A stretch of 64,000 nucleotides of DNA from Rubrivivax benzoatilyticus JA2 = ATCC BAA-35 (GCF_000190375.1 NZ_AEWG01000074.1:105426-169425); one strand, 5' to 3'. Counted from the stretch's first letter, positions 38,316 through 47,869 are shown. Notes: generated by a model not told the origin, from the letters alone. Translations and numbers: made by a program.

Positions 38316-39518
38316 GTGAACGACTTCCACACCACCGACGTCGCCATCGTCGGCGCCGGCCCCGCGGGCCTGGCGCTGGCGGCGGCGCTCGCGCAGGCCG
38401 GCCTGCGTTGCACCGTGCTCGAACAGAACAGCGCCGAGTCGCTGGTCGCGCCGCCGGAAGACGGCCGCGACATCGCGCTGACGCACCGTGCGCGCGCCAT
38501 CCTCGAGCGCCTGGGCCACTGGGACCGCCTGCCGGCCGACGAGATCGCGCCGCTGAAGCGCGCGCTGGTGCGCAACGGCGCGTCGCCGCTGGTGCTGCCC
38601 TTCGACGGTCAGGCCGACGGCCACGAGGCGCTGGGTTTCCTGGTGCCCAACCACCGCCTGCGCGAAGCCGCCTACGCCGCGGCCGCCGCCACGCCGGGCG
38701 TCGAGATCGTCGGCGACGCGCGGGTCACCGCGCTGCAGCGCGACGAACAGGCCGCGACCGTGCGCCTGGCCGACGGCCGTGCCTGGCGTGCGCCGCTGGT
38801 CGTCGCCGCCGACAGCCGCTTCTCGACGACGCGGCGCCTGGGCGGCATCGGCGCGCACATGCTGGACTTCGGCCGCACCTGCATCGTCGTGCGCATGCGC
38901 CACGAGGAAGACCACGAGAACACCGCGCACGAGTGTTTCCGCTACGGCAACACGCTGGCCATCCTGCCGATGGCCGGGCGCCAGAGCTCGGCCGTCGTGA
39001 CGCTGAAGAGCGACCAGGCGCCGGAGTGGATGGCGCTGTCGGACGAAGCCTTCGCGCTGCGGGTCGAGGAGCACTTCGACCGTCGCCTGGGTCGCATGGA
39101 CGTCGCCGCGCCGCGCCACGCCTACCCGCTGGTCGCGGCCTACGCGACGCGTTTCGTCGGCCCGCGTTTCGCGCTCGTCGGCGACGCCGCGGTCGGCATG
39201 CACCCGGTCACCGCGCACGGCTACAACTTCGGCCTCTACGGCGTCGAGGTGCTGGCGCGTGAACTGGCGCGCGCCGCACGCGAGCGCCGCGACCTCGGCG
39301 ACGCCGCGGTGCTGGCGGCCTACGAACGCGAGCACCGGATGCGCACGCTGCCGATCTACCTCGGCACCAACGCCATCGTGCGCCTGTTCACCGACGACAC
39401 GCCGCCGGCCAAGCTGGTGCGCGGCGCGGTGCTGAAGGCGGCCAGCGTCGCGTCGCCGCTGCGCACGCTGATCGCGCGCCAGCTCACCGGGGGCGTGCGG
39501 GGCTCGGCGTCGGCCTGA
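38316..39518 (+). CDS. UbiH/UbiM-like FAD-dependent ubiquinone hydroxylase
   Basis: 400 residues from a GTG at 38316; the frame is also open from an ATG at 38235, but the 27 extra residues look noncoding. TDVAIVGAGPAGLALAAALAQAGLRCTVLEQ binds FAD; GRDIALTHRARAILERLG and FALVGDAAVGMHPVTAHGYNFGLYGVEVL (the GD motif) are hallmarks of the UbiH/UbiF/VisC group. The match to UbiM, which hydroxylates 5-demethoxyubiquinol, is closest in the ECFRYGNTLAILPM region. No other quinone gene is near. Confidence 0.85.
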   Translation: MNDFHTTDVAIVGAGPAGLALAAALAQAGLRCTVLEQNSAESLVAPPEDGRDIALTHRARAILERLGHWDRLPADEIAPLKRALVRNGASPLVLPFDGQADGHEALGFLVPNHRLREAAYAAAAATPGVEIVGDARVTALQRDEQAATVRLADGRAWRAPLVVAADSRFSTTRRLGGIGAHMLDFGRTCIVVRMRHEEDHENTAHECFRYGNTLAILPMAGRQSSAVVTLKSDQAPEWMALSDEAFALRVEEHFDRRLGRMDVAAPRHAYPLVAAYATRFVGPRFALVGDAAVGMHPVTAHGYNFGLYGVEVLARELARAARERRDLGDAAVLAAYEREHRMRTLPIYLGTNAIVRLFTDDTPPAKLVRGAVLKAASVASPLRTLIARQLTGGVRGSASA

Positions 39519-39526
39519 ACGCCAAA

Positions 39527-39544
39527 GTATCGCAAAAGCGATAC
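39527..39544. promoter_or_regulatory. operator dyad of the toxin-antitoxin pair
   Basis: GTATCGC-AAAA-GCGATAC, a perfect 7-bp inverted repeat just 9 bp before the antitoxin ATG at 39554. This is the usual place for autorepression by a toxin-antitoxin complex. It may also overlap the promoter. Confidence 0.7.
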
Positions 39545-39553
39545 AGTGCCGCG

Positions 39554-39835
39554 ATGAAGTCTACGACCATCCCGCCGGTGCGCATCGAGCCGCAGTTCCG
39601 CGAGGAGATCGAGCAGGCGCTCGAAGAAGGCGAGAGCCTGGCGTCGCTGGTCGAGCAGGCGGTGCGCACCGAGGTCGCGCGCCGCCGCGACCAGGCCGAG
39701 TTCGTGCGCCGCGGCCTGGCCGCGGTCGCACGCTCCGAGGCCGACGGCGACTGGGTGCCGGCGGAGACGGTCATCGCCAAGCTCGAAGCCCGGCTGAGCA
39801 AGGCGCGCGAGCGCCGTCAGAAGCCGGCCGAATGA
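39554..39835 (+). CDS. antitoxin of a type II toxin-antitoxin pair (YlcI/YnfO-like)
   Basis: 93 residues. The N-terminal 55 residues form a short ribbon-helix-helix-like DNA-binding unit (IPPVRIEPQFREEIEQALEEGESLASLVEQAVRTEVARRRDQAEF). The charged C-terminal half (LEARLSKARERRQKPAE) should wrap the toxin. It overlaps the toxin gene start by four bases and is preceded by a perfect operator dyad. The exact antitoxin family could not be settled by eye. Confidence 0.78.
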   Translation: MKSTTIPPVRIEPQFREEIEQALEEGESLASLVEQAVRTEVARRRDQAEFVRRGLAAVARSEADGDWVPAETVIAKLEARLSKARERRQKPAE

Positions 39836-40149
39836 ACTACGAGGTCGTCTTCAGCCGCGAGGCCGAAGAGGATCTGCTGAGGCTGTTCGAACACGCCTTC
39901 GCGCGTGAACTGAACAGTCCCTCGGGTGATCTCGACATCCCCGCCCGGGCGATCGACGCGATCCGCCAGGCTTGCCGCTTCCTCGCCGTCAGCCCGTTCA
40001 GCTGCCGCAAGGCGGCCAGCAGTCCGTTTGCGCGCGAGCTGATCGTGCCCTTCGGCGCCAGCGGCTTCGTCGTCTATTTCGAGATCCGGGCCGAGCGGCG
40101 TGTGCACGTCGGTGCGGTGCGCCATCAGCGCGAAAGCGACTATCACTGA
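39832..40149 (+). CDS. RelE/ParE-family toxin
   Basis: 105 residues with the RelE/ParE fold: MNYEVVFSREAEEDLLRLFEHA, then FGASGFVVYFEIRAERRVHVGAVRHQRESDYH, the typical strand order and the C-terminal basic strand with H and R. Whether it is an mRNA interferase or a gyrase inhibitor cannot be told. The ATG overlaps the antitoxin stop by four bases. It is followed by the convergent liv operon. Confidence 0.87.
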   Translation: MNYEVVFSREAEEDLLRLFEHAFARELNSPSGDLDIPARAIDAIRQACRFLAVSPFSCRKAASSPFARELIVPFGASGFVVYFEIRAERRVHVGAVRHQRESDYH

Positions 40150-40206
40150 AGGCATCCTGGGCCAACCGAAGGCCCGCACGCGAACTCACGCGAGCAGGCA
40201 AGGCCC

Positions 40207-40902
40207 TCAGACCTCCAACCACTCTTGCCGCACGCCGGCGTCTGCCGCCAGCGCCGCCGGTGTGCCGGCGAAGACGATGCGGCCGTGGCCCATCACCAGG
40301 CAGCGGTCGGCGAGTTGCAGCGCGATCGCCAGCTTCTGCTCGACCAGCAGCACGCCGACGCCGCGCCGGCGCGCCTCGGCCAGCAGTTCGGCCACCTGGG
40401 CGACGACCTGCGGCGCCAGGCCTTCGGTCGGCTCGTCGACGATCAGCACAGCGGGGTCGCCGACCAGCGTGCGGGCCAGCGTCAGCATCTGCTGCTCGCC
40501 GCCGGACAGCACGCCGGCCGGCGCCTGGGCGCGCTCGGCCAGGCGCGGGAAGCGGGCCAGCAGCTCGGTCGTCGTCCAGCGCCGGGTGCCGGCGCGCGGG
40601 CGTTCGCCCAGGCGCAGGTTCTCGGCGACGCTGAGCGTCGGGAAGACGTCGCGGCTCTCGGGCACGTAGCCCAGGCCGGCATGCGCGATCTGGTGCGCCG
40701 GTCGTCCCAGCAGTTCGACACCGTTCCAGCGCACCGAACCGCGTGCCGGCAGCAGGCCCATCAGCGCCTTGGCCGTCGTCGACCGGCCCGAGCCGTTTCG
40801 GCCGAGCAGCGCGACGATCTCGCCGGGCGCGACGTCGAACTCGACGCCGTGCAGCACCGGACGCACGCCGTAGCCGGCTTCGAGGCCACGCACCGTCAGC
40901 AT
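40207..40902 (-). CDS. livF: branched-chain amino acid ABC transporter ATP-binding protein LivF
   Basis: 231 residues. Walker A GRNGSGRST (Lys replaced by Arg, written GSGRST), Q-loop region, signature LSGGEQQMLTLARTL, Walker B VLIVDEPTEGL, H-loop LVEQ. The Walker A lysine is an arginine here, unusual and possibly reducing hydrolysis. It is the last gene of the livHMGF operon; start overlaps the livG stop by seven bases. It is close to LivF in length and in the final region. Confidence 0.9.
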   Translation of the reverse strand: MLTVRGLEAGYGVRPVLHGVEFDVAPGEIVALLGRNGSGRSTTAKALMGLLPARGSVRWNGVELLGRPAHQIAHAGLGYVPESRDVFPTLSVAENLRLGERPRAGTRRWTTTELLARFPRLAERAQAPAGVLSGGEQQMLTLARTLVGDPAVLIVDEPTEGLAPQVVAQVAELLAEARRRGVGVLLVEQKLAIALQLADRCLVMGHGRIVFAGTPAALAADAGVRQEWLEV

Positions 40903-41660
40903 GCGCCCTCCCCGGCCGCCGGCAGCGCGCCCAGATAGGCCTGCTGCACGCGAGCGTCGGCACGCACGGCCGCGGGCGTGTCGAAGGCGACGACCTCGCC
41001 GTCGACCAGCACCGCGATGCGGTCGGCGAGCTCGAAGACGACGCTCATGTCGTGTTCGACGACGAGCAGCGTGCGGCCTTCGGTCGCGCGGCGGATCAGC
41101 GCGACGAACCAGGCCGTCTCCTCGCGGCTCATGCCGGCGGTCGGCTCGTCGAGCAGCACGATGCCGGCGCCGCCGGCGATCGTCAGGCCGATCTCCAGCG
41201 CACGCTGCTCGGCGTAGGCGAGCTGCGCCGCCGGGACGTCGCGCCTGTGCTCCAGGCGCAGCATCGCCAGCAGCGCCTCGGCACGTTCGTCGAGGCCGCG
41301 GCGCCGTGCCGGGCGCCAGAAGGCGTAGCCGGCACCTTCGCTGTGCAGCAGCGCGCAGCGCAGGTTCTCCACCGTCGACAGGCGCGCGAACAGCTGGCTG
41401 GTCTGGAAGCTGCGCGCCAGCCCGCGGCGCACGATCTCGTACGGCGGCAGGCCTTGGATCGCCTGGCCGTTCAGCAGGATCTCGCCGGCGTCGGGCGCGA
41501 GCTGGCCGCTGATCAGGTTGAACAGCGTGCTCTTGCCGGCGCCGTTGGGGCCGATCAGCGCGACGCGTTCGCCCGGCTTCACGGCCAGGCTGGCGCCGCG
41601 CACGACCTCGGTGCGGCCGAAACGCCGCTGCACGTTGCGCAACTCCAGTGCCGGCGTCAT
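40896..41660 (-). CDS. livG: branched-chain amino acid ABC transporter ATP-binding protein LivG
   Basis: 254 residues, with Walker A IGPNGAGKSTLFNLISG, LAYAEQRALEIGLTIAGGAGIVLLDEPTAGMS (the LivG-type signature and Walker B), and the H-loop VVEHDMSVVFELADRIAVL. LivG proteins have AYGEQR or similar in place of LSGGQ, as seen here. It couples ATP hydrolysis to transport with LivF on the LivH/LivM membrane pair. It overlaps livM by four bases. Confidence 0.93.
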   Translation of the reverse strand: MTPALELRNVQRRFGRTEVVRGASLAVKPGERVALIGPNGAGKSTLFNLISGQLAPDAGEILLNGQAIQGLPPYEIVRRGLARSFQTSQLFARLSTVENLRCALLHSEGAGYAFWRPARRRGLDERAEALLAMLRLEHRRDVPAAQLAYAEQRALEIGLTIAGGAGIVLLDEPTAGMSREETAWFVALIRRATEGRTLLVVEHDMSVVFELADRIAVLVDGEVVAFDTPAAVRADARVQQAYLGALPAAGEGAC

Positions 41661-42895
41661 CGCGCTCCCTCCCGCGCCCATTGCGGCGCCAACTGCCGCC
41701 GTGCCAGTTCGAACAAGCCCGCCGCGGTGGCCAGCAGCAGCGCCGCGCCGACCCAGGCGTCGGCCGACTCGGCGCTCAGCTGCAGGCCGAAGAAGTTCAG
41801 CGCCGGGCCCGAAGCGGCGTCGAGCTGGCGCCGGTACAGCAGCTCGACGATGACCGCCAGACCGGCCAGCGCCGCGACGGCCAGCACGACCAAGGCCGCC
41901 AGCCCGGCCCACAGCCGGCGCAGGACGCCCGCGGCGGCGGCGCGCGTCAGGCCCGCCAGCGCACCGGCCAGCCCGCCGGGCGCGAGCATCACGACGGCGA
42001 TGAAGGCCAGCCCGAGGTACAGCAGCCAGGCGCGCGTCAGCGCCGACAGCAGCACGCCGGCCAGCACCATCAGCACCGCGCCGAGGATCGGCCCGGCGAA
42101 ATAGCCGCTGCCGCCCAGCACCGTGAACAGCAGGTAGGCGCCCGAACGCAGCGAGCCCAGCACCTCGGCGCTGACGATCTCGAAGTGCAGCGCCGCCAGC
42201 CCGCCGGCCACGCCCATGAAGAAGCCCGACACCAGGAAGGCCCGGTAGCGCACGCGGCGTGCGCTGTAGCCGACGAACTCGGCGCGCAGCGGGTTGTCGC
42301 GCACGGCGTTCAGCATGCGCCCCAGCGGCGTGCGCGTGAAGCCGTACATCGCCGCGGTGCAGACAAAGCAGTAGACGGCGATCAGCGCGTAAACCTGCCA
42401 GGCCGGGCCGAAGCTGATGCCCCAGACGGGCTCGCCGATCACGCGGTCGGCGCTCAGCCCGCCTTCGCCGCCGAAGACCGTCGGGAACATCAGCGCCACC
42501 GCGGCGACCAGCTCGCCCAGGCCCAGCGTGATCATCGCGAACGGCGTGCCGGCGGTGCGTGTCGTCAGCCAGCCCAGCGTCGCCGCGCCGGCCAGCCCGC
42601 CCAGGCCGCCGACCAGCGGCACCAGGCTGACCGGCAGCGCCAGTTCGCCGGCGACCATCCAGCGCAGCGTGTGGATCGCCGCGTAGGCGCCCAGCCCCGA
42701 ATAGACCGCATGGCCGAAGCTCAGCATGCCGCCCTGCCCCAGCAGCAGGTTGAAGGCCAGGCAGGCGACGATGGCGATGCCGATCTGCGACAGCAGCGTC
42801 AGCGCCAGGCTGCTGTCGAACAGCCACGGCGCGCCGGCCAGCACCAGCGCGTAGGCGCCCCAGACGAGCGCGGCCCGGACCCGGCGCCCCGTCAT
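41657..42895 (-). CDS. livM: branched-chain amino acid ABC transporter permease LivM
   Basis: 412 residues with 10 or more hydrophobic segments. LAFNLLLGQGGMLSFGHAVYSGLGAYAA is the LivM hallmark, and FTRTPLGRMLNAVRDNPLRAEFVGYSARRVRYRAFLVSGFFMGVAGGLAALHF is the conserved EAA-like loop. The C-terminal 100 residues, after LAPGGLAGAL, add two further hydrophobic segments beyond the usual end and are longer than in many LivM proteins. The start overlaps livH by four bases. Confidence 0.92.
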   Translation of the reverse strand: MTGRRVRAALVWGAYALVLAGAPWLFDSSLALTLLSQIGIAIVACLAFNLLLGQGGMLSFGHAVYSGLGAYAAIHTLRWMVAGELALPVSLVPLVGGLGGLAGAATLGWLTTRTAGTPFAMITLGLGELVAAVALMFPTVFGGEGGLSADRVIGEPVWGISFGPAWQVYALIAVYCFVCTAAMYGFTRTPLGRMLNAVRDNPLRAEFVGYSARRVRYRAFLVSGFFMGVAGGLAALHFEIVSAEVLGSLRSGAYLLFTVLGGSGYFAGPILGAVLMVLAGVLLSALTRAWLLYLGLAFIAVVMLAPGGLAGALAGLTRAAAAGVLRRLWAGLAALVVLAVAALAGLAVIVELLYRRQLDAASGPALNFFGLQLSAESADAWVGAALLLATAAGLFELARRQLAPQWAREGAR

Positions 42896-43917
42896 CCTTC
42901 GCGCGTGCCGAACAAGCCGCGCGGGCGCAGCACCAGCACCAGCACGAGCAGCAGGTACGGCAGGATCGCCGCCACCTGCGACAGCTTCACGCTCCACAGC
43001 GCCAGCGCCGCGGTCTCGGGCGCCAGCGTCCAGTGCAGCGCCGCCGCCAGATCGGCCAGCGAACGGTCGCTGGCCACGGCGAACGAGTCCAGCACGCCCA
43101 GCAGCAGCGAGGCGACGAAAGCCCCGGCCAGCGAGCCCAGCCCGCCGATGACGATCAGCGCGAAGACCACCGGCCCGACGGCTTGCGCCATCGAGGGCTC
43201 GGTGACACGCATCGCGCCGCCGACGACGCCGGCCAGCGCCGCCAGCGCGGTGCCGGCGCCGAAGACCAGCATGAACACGCGCGGCACGTCGTGGCCCAGC
43301 GCCTGCGCCATCTGCGGGTGCGTCAGCGCGGCGCGGATCACCAGGCCCAGCCGCGTCGTGCGCAGCGCCAGCGCCAGCACGGCCAGCAGCAGCAGCGCCA
43401 GCGCCATCGCGAAGGCACGCAGCGCCGGGAACTGGGTGCAGACCAGCGCCGCGTCGCCACGGCAGGCCTCGGGTGCCGCGCCCCAGGCCAGCGCCAGCCC
43501 GGCCGGCGCCTGCACCAGCGTGAACAGCGGCCCGGCCAGCGCCGCCGGCGGCTCGAAGGCCAGCGGCTGACGGCCCCAGACGAGCTGCACCGCCTCGACG
43601 ACGACGTAGGCCAGCCCGAAGGTGACGAGCAGCTCGGCGACGTGGCCTTGCGCATGCACGCGCCGCAGCACCCAGCGCTCGAAGGCCGCGCCGGCCAGCC
43701 CGACGACCAGCGGCGCCACCAGCAGCGCGAGCCAGAAGCCGGCGCCGGCCGCGACGGTGGCGCCGACGTAGGCGCCCAGCATGTAGAAGCTGGCGTGGGC
43801 GAAGTTCAGCACGCCCATCAGGCTGAAGATCAGCGTCAGCCCCGAGGCCAGCAGGAACAGCAGCAGCCCGACGGACAGCCCGTTGAGCAGCGAGACGAGG
43901 AAGTGCGAGGCGTCCAT
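42892..43917 (-). CDS. livH: branched-chain amino acid ABC transporter permease LivH
   Basis: 341 residues, about eight membrane helices. MDASHFLVSLLNGLSVGLLLFLLASGLTLIFSLMGVLNFAHASFYMLGAYVGA is a textbook LivH start, and TRLGLVIRAALTHPQMAQALGHDVPRVF is the cytoplasmic coupling loop. It heads the livHMGF operon. The periplasmic binding protein (LivK) is absent from the operon, so the ligand is unknown; urea, amide and branched-chain amino acid transporters share this layout. Confidence 0.92.
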   Translation of the reverse strand: MDASHFLVSLLNGLSVGLLLFLLASGLTLIFSLMGVLNFAHASFYMLGAYVGATVAAGAGFWLALLVAPLVVGLAGAAFERWVLRRVHAQGHVAELLVTFGLAYVVVEAVQLVWGRQPLAFEPPAALAGPLFTLVQAPAGLALAWGAAPEACRGDAALVCTQFPALRAFAMALALLLLAVLALALRTTRLGLVIRAALTHPQMAQALGHDVPRVFMLVFGAGTALAALAGVVGGAMRVTEPSMAQAVGPVVFALIVIGGLGSLAGAFVASLLLGVLDSFAVASDRSLADLAAALHWTLAPETAALALWSVKLSQVAAILPYLLLVLVLVLRPRGLFGTREG

Positions 43918-43999
43918 CACGAAGGCGTGACGATAACGGCCCGCGCCGGTGAAGCCCCTGCGCCGGCGTGGCGCGCGCCCGCTTCCGACAATGGATCCG

Positions 44000-45484
44000 A
44001 TGAACGCCCCCGACCGGATCTTCCCCGACGGCCCGCGCTGGCGCGACGACGGTTTCGTGCGCCGCGCCGGCGCTCCGCTGGCCGTCGCCCAGCCGCCGCA
44101 GCCGGTGCCCGAGGCGCACTGGGTGGCGCGCAACGAGGCCTACGCACACGAACTCGGCTGGTGGGACTGGCTGCAGCGCGACGAAGCGCTGGCGCTGCTG
44201 GCCGGCAACGCCCAGCCGGCCGGCGGCACGCTGGCCACGGTCTACTCGGGCCACCAGTTCGGCGTCTGGGCCGGGCAGCTGGGCGACGGCCGCGCGCTGC
44301 TGCTGGGCGAGGCCGACACGCCACTCGGGCCGCTGGAGCTGCAGTTGAAGGGCAGCGGCCTGACGCCCTACTCGCGCATGGGCGACGGCCGCGCCGTGCT
44401 GCGCTCGTCGATCCGCGAGTACCTGGGCTCCGAGGCGATGCACGCGCTGGGCATTCCGACGACGCGCGCGCTGGCGCTGGTCGGCTCGCCGCTGCCGGTG
44501 CGGCGCGAGCGCGTCGAGACCGCCGCCGTCGTCACGCGTGTCGCGCCCAGCTTCCTGCGTTTCGGCCACTTCGAGCACTTCGCCCACACCGCGGCCGACA
44601 ACGCGGCGCTGCGCCGGCTGGCCGACGACGCGATCGAACGCTATTTCCCGGCCCAGGCCGAGGCCGCCAACCGCTACGCCGCGCTGCTGGAAGAAGTCGC
44701 GCGGCGCACGGCGCGGCTGGTGGCGCAGTGGCAGGCGGTCGGCTTCTGCCACGGCGTGATGAACACCGACAACATGTCGCTGCTGGGCCTGACGATCGAC
44801 TACGGGCCGTTCGGCTTCCTCGACGCCTTCGACCCCGGCCACGTCTGCAACCACTCCGACCACCAGGGCCGCTACGCCTACGCGCGCCAGCCCAACGTCG
44901 CGTTCTGGAACCTGCACGCGCTGGCCCAGGCGCTGCTGCCGCTGATAGTCGACCCCGACGCCGCGGTGGCCGCGCTGGAGCCTTACAAGAGCGAGTTCCT
45001 GGCCGCGCTGCAGACGGCGATGCGCGCCAAGCTCGGCCTGCGTGACGAACGCCCAGAAGACGGCGCGCTGGTCGACGACCTGCTGCGCCGCATGGCCGCC
45101 GACGGCGCCGACTACACGATCAGCTTCCGCCGCCTGGCGCGTTTCGACAGCACGCCCGGTGCGACGCACGACGCGCTGCGCGACCTGTTCCTGGACCGTG
45201 AGGCCTTCGACGCCTGGGCCTTGCGCTACGCCGAGCGCCTGCGCGCCGAGGCCAGCGTCGACGCCGAGCGCCGCTTGCGAATGGAGCGCACCAACCCCAA
45301 GTACGTGCTGCGCAACCACCTGGCCGAGACCGCGATCCGCCAGGCCGAAGCCGGCGACTTCGGCGAGGTCTCGCGGCTGCTGGCCGTGCTGCAGCATCCG
45401 TTCGACGAGCAGCCCGAACACGAGGCGCTCGCCGGTTTCCCGCCCGACTGGGCGCGCCAGCTGGAGATCTCCTGTTCGTCATGA
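44000..45484 (+). CDS. selO: SelO/YdiU-family protein adenylyltransferase
   Basis: 494 residues from the ATG at 44000 (MNAPDRIFP); another ATG three codons earlier is possible. The pseudokinase SelO fold is clear: [107 protein letters not shown]. SelO transfers AMP to protein hydroxyls and is linked to redox stress. The C-terminal selenocysteine or cysteine of some members is seen here as CSS near the end. It overlaps msrB by four bases. Confidence 0.94.
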   Translation: MNAPDRIFPDGPRWRDDGFVRRAGAPLAVAQPPQPVPEAHWVARNEAYAHELGWWDWLQRDEALALLAGNAQPAGGTLATVYSGHQFGVWAGQLGDGRALLLGEADTPLGPLELQLKGSGLTPYSRMGDGRAVLRSSIREYLGSEAMHALGIPTTRALALVGSPLPVRRERVETAAVVTRVAPSFLRFGHFEHFAHTAADNAALRRLADDAIERYFPAQAEAANRYAALLEEVARRTARLVAQWQAVGFCHGVMNTDNMSLLGLTIDYGPFGFLDAFDPGHVCNHSDHQGRYAYARQPNVAFWNLHALAQALLPLIVDPDAAVAALEPYKSEFLAALQTAMRAKLGLRDERPEDGALVDDLLRRMAADGADYTISFRRLARFDSTPGATHDALRDLFLDREAFDAWALRYAERLRAEASVDAERRLRMERTNPKYVLRNHLAETAIRQAEAGDFGEVSRLLAVLQHPFDEQPEHEALAGFPPDWARQLEISCSS

Positions 45485-45927
45485 GCCTGTTCGACAAGAA
45501 ACCTGCCGCCCATCCGCACGACGACCCGCGCTACGAGGTCCGCAAGAGCGACGCCGAATGGCGCGCCCAGCTCGACCCGACGCAGTACCAGGTCGCGCGC
45601 CACGCGGCCACCGAGCGCCCCTTCACCGGCAAGTACTGGGATCACACCGGTCGCGGCCACTACGACTGCATCGGCTGCGGTGCGCCGCTGTTCTCCAGCG
45701 AAACCAAGTTTGACGCCGGCTGCGGCTGGCCGAGCTACTGGCAGCCGCTGGAGGCCGACGTCATCGAGGAGGTGCGCGACACCAGCCACGGCATGGTTCG
45801 GGTCGAGGTGCGCTGCCGCCGCTGCGGCACCCATCTGGGCCATGTCTTCGACGACGGCCCGGCGCCGACCGGCCAGCGCTACTGCATCAACTCGGCGGCC
45901 ATCGACTTCAAGCCCGAGGCCGCGTGA
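45481..45927 (+). CDS. msrB: peptide-methionine (R)-S-oxide reductase
   Basis: 148 residues. Zinc-binding pairs CIGCG and CRRCG, the [11 protein letters not shown] strand, and the active-site [11 protein letters not shown] with the catalytic Cys are present. MsrB repairs methionine-R-sulfoxide in proteins using thioredoxin. Co-transcription with selO (four-base overlap) fits a redox-stress role for both. Confidence 0.96.
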   Translation: MSLFDKKPAAHPHDDPRYEVRKSDAEWRAQLDPTQYQVARHAATERPFTGKYWDHTGRGHYDCIGCGAPLFSSETKFDAGCGWPSYWQPLEADVIEEVRDTSHGMVRVEVRCRRCGTHLGHVFDDGPAPTGQRYCINSAAIDFKPEAA

Positions 45928-46025
45928 ACCCCCAGCCCGTATCGGCCCGCCGCCGTCACGGCTTCGCCGCAACCCACCCGACGCAGCCGGCACAATCGCC
46001 CCATGAACCGCTCCCGTCGCCTCGC

Positions 46026-46667
46026 ATGAAGCTGTTGCTGGACTTCCTGCCGATCGTCCTTTTCTTCGCCTGCTTCAAGCTCGCCGAGGGCCGCCCGGAA
46101 TGGGCGGCGGACTTCGCCACCGCCAACTTCGGCGCGCTCGTCTCCGGCGGCGTCGTCGGCCCGAAGGAGGCGCCGGTGCTGCTGGCGACCGTCGTCGTGA
46201 TCCTCGCGACGCTGGCCCAGGTGCTGGTGCTCAAGCTGCGCGGCAAGCGCATCGACGCGATGCTGTGGATCAGCCTGGTGCTGGTCGTCGTCTTCGGCGG
46301 CCTGACGATCTGGTTCCACAACGAGACCTTCATCAAGTGGAAGCCCAGCGTGCTGTACTGGACGATGGGCACCGCGCTGTGGCTGGCGCCGCTGCTGGCC
46401 GGCAAGAACCTGCTGAAGCTGCTGCTGGGCGAGCAGATGGTGCTGCCCGAACGTGTCTGGCACCGGCTGAACTTCGCCTGGGTCGCGTTCTTCGCCGCGA
46501 TGGGCCTGCTCAACATCTGGGTGGCCTACAGCTTCAGCACCGACGCCTGGGTCAACTTCAAGCTCTTCGGCGGCATCGGCCTGATGTTCGCCTTCACGAT
46601 CGCCCAGGGCCTGTACCTCGGCCGTTATCTCGAAGAGCCGGCGGCGCCGAACGAGGGCAAACAATGA
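46026..46667 (+). CDS. yciB: YciB/IspZ-type inner-membrane septation protein
   Basis: 213 residues. MKLLLDFLPIVLFFACFKLAEG begins the family; ISLVLVVVFGGLTIWFHNETFIKWKPSVLYW and LPERVWHRLNFAWVAFFAAMGLLNIWVAYSFSTDAWVNFKLFGGIG are its conserved core. Five to six membrane helices. YciB interacts with cell-envelope synthesis and division proteins in E. coli. The start was taken at 46026 because the upstream extension is Pro/Arg-rich. It overlaps bolA by four bases. Confidence 0.94.
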   Translation: MKLLLDFLPIVLFFACFKLAEGRPEWAADFATANFGALVSGGVVGPKEAPVLLATVVVILATLAQVLVLKLRGKRIDAMLWISLVLVVVFGGLTIWFHNETFIKWKPSVLYWTMGTALWLAPLLAGKNLLKLLLGEQMVLPERVWHRLNFAWVAFFAAMGLLNIWVAYSFSTDAWVNFKLFGGIGLMFAFTIAQGLYLGRYLEEPAAPNEGKQ

Positions 46668-46927
46668 GCCGCGCCGCCGACATCGAAGCCGCGCTGCGCG
46701 CCGCTCTGGAGCCGACCGAGCTCGAAGTCGTCGACGACAGCGCCCGACACGCCGGCCACGCCGGCGCGCGCGAAGGCGGCCATTTCCAGGTGCGCATCCG
46801 CAGCGCGCGCTTCGCCGGGCTGGCCCCCTTGGCGCGCCATCGCCTTGTGTATGATGCCCTCGGCCCTCTGGGCCAACGGGGTGTGCATGCCCTCGCGATC
46901 GACGCGCAGCCGCCCCGCCAGGACTGA
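46664..46927 (+). CDS. BolA-family protein
   Basis: 87 residues: SRAADIEAALRAALEPTELEVVDDSARHAGHAGAREGGHFQVRIRSARFAGLAPLARHRLVYDALGPL. The BolA fold, with His and the RHRLVYDAL helix, is present. BolA proteins bind [2Fe-2S] clusters with monothiol glutaredoxins and affect morphology and stress responses. It is last in the selO-msrB-yciB-bolA set. Confidence 0.93.
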   Translation: MSRAADIEAALRAALEPTELEVVDDSARHAGHAGAREGGHFQVRIRSARFAGLAPLARHRLVYDALGPLGQRGVHALAIDAQPPRQD

Positions 46928-46997
46928 CACCCCTCGAACAACTCCATCGTCGCGCCGCCGCTTCGGGCGATCCGCGACCCATCCGAAAGTGCCATCC

Positions 46998-47810
46998 ATG
47001 AGCTCGAAGACCTTCGCCGTGCGCACGGCGCTCGCCACCGCGGCCGCCGCACTGCTGATGCCGCTGGCCGCACAGGCGCAGAACATCGCCGTCGTCAACG
47101 GCAAGCCGGTGCCCAAGAGCCGTGTCGAGACGCTGCTGCAGCAGGCAGCGCGTGCCGGCCAGCAGATCGGCCCGGAACTGCAGCAGCAGGCCCGTGACCA
47201 GGTCGTGCTGCGCGAGATCTTCGTCCAGGAAGCCGAGAAGAAGGGCATCGCCACCTCGGCCGACTACAAGGCGCAGATGGAACTCGCCCGCCAGAGCATC
47301 CTGATCCGCGAGCTGTTCGACAGCTACCGCAAGACGCACCCGGTGACCGACGCCGACGCCCAGGCCGAGTACGACAAGTTCAAGGCCGCGGCCTCGGGCA
47401 CCGAGTACCGTGCCCGCCACATCCTGGTGGAGACCGAGGACGAGGCCAAGAAGCTGATCGCCCAGATCAAGTCCGGTGGCAGCTTCGAGGAACTGGCGAA
47501 GAAGCACTCCAAGGACCCGGGCTCCGGCGAGAACGGCGGCGACCTGGACTTCGCCAAGCCCGACGCCTACGTGCCCGAGTTCAGCCAGGCCATGGCCGCG
47601 CTGAAGAAGGGCGAGATGACGCAGACGCCGGTGAAGAGCCAGTTCGGCTGGCACATCATCCGCCTCGACGACACGCGCGAGGCGCAGTTCCCGGCCTTCG
47701 ACGACGTGAAGGACCAGATCAAGCAGCGCATCGAGCAGGCCCGCCTGCAGCAGTACCAGGAAGAGCTGCGCAAGAAGGCCCGCACCGACTACAAGTTCGG
47801 CGGCGAGTGA
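46998..47810 (+). CDS. periplasmic parvulin-type peptidyl-prolyl isomerase
   Basis: 270 residues. A signal peptide ([24 protein letters not shown]) is followed by an N-terminal helical chaperone segment ([32 protein letters not shown]). The PpiC/parvulin domain then covers about residues 130-230 ([59 protein letters not shown]). Similar to SurA/PrsA-like folding factors. A rho-independent terminator follows at 47845-47869. Confidence 0.92.
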   Translation: MSSKTFAVRTALATAAAALLMPLAAQAQNIAVVNGKPVPKSRVETLLQQAARAGQQIGPELQQQARDQVVLREIFVQEAEKKGIATSADYKAQMELARQSILIRELFDSYRKTHPVTDADAQAEYDKFKAAASGTEYRARHILVETEDEAKKLIAQIKSGGSFEELAKKHSKDPGSGENGGDLDFAKPDAYVPEFSQAMAALKKGEMTQTPVKSQFGWHIIRLDDTREAQFPAFDDVKDQIKQRIEQARLQQYQEELRKKARTDYKFGGE

Positions 47811-47844
47811 CACGGTGCCGCCGGGCAACCGGCGGCAGACAGGC

Positions 47845-47869
47845 AAAAGGCCCCTCGCGGGGCCTTTTT
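47845..47869 (+). terminator. intrinsic terminator after the PpiC gene
   Basis: Stem AAAGGCCCC, loop TCG, CGGGGCCTTT, then TTTTT on the plus strand; the left side has AAAA so it can work in both directions. It ends the PpiC transcript and probably also rhlE, whose true stop lies 26 bp to the right. Confidence 0.85.

Noticed and set aside
41657..45421. 1,254-codon minus-strand frame spanning livM and antisense to selO
   Set aside because: Only the livM part (41657-42895) matches a family; the rest is antisense to selO and in the wrong frame for livH.
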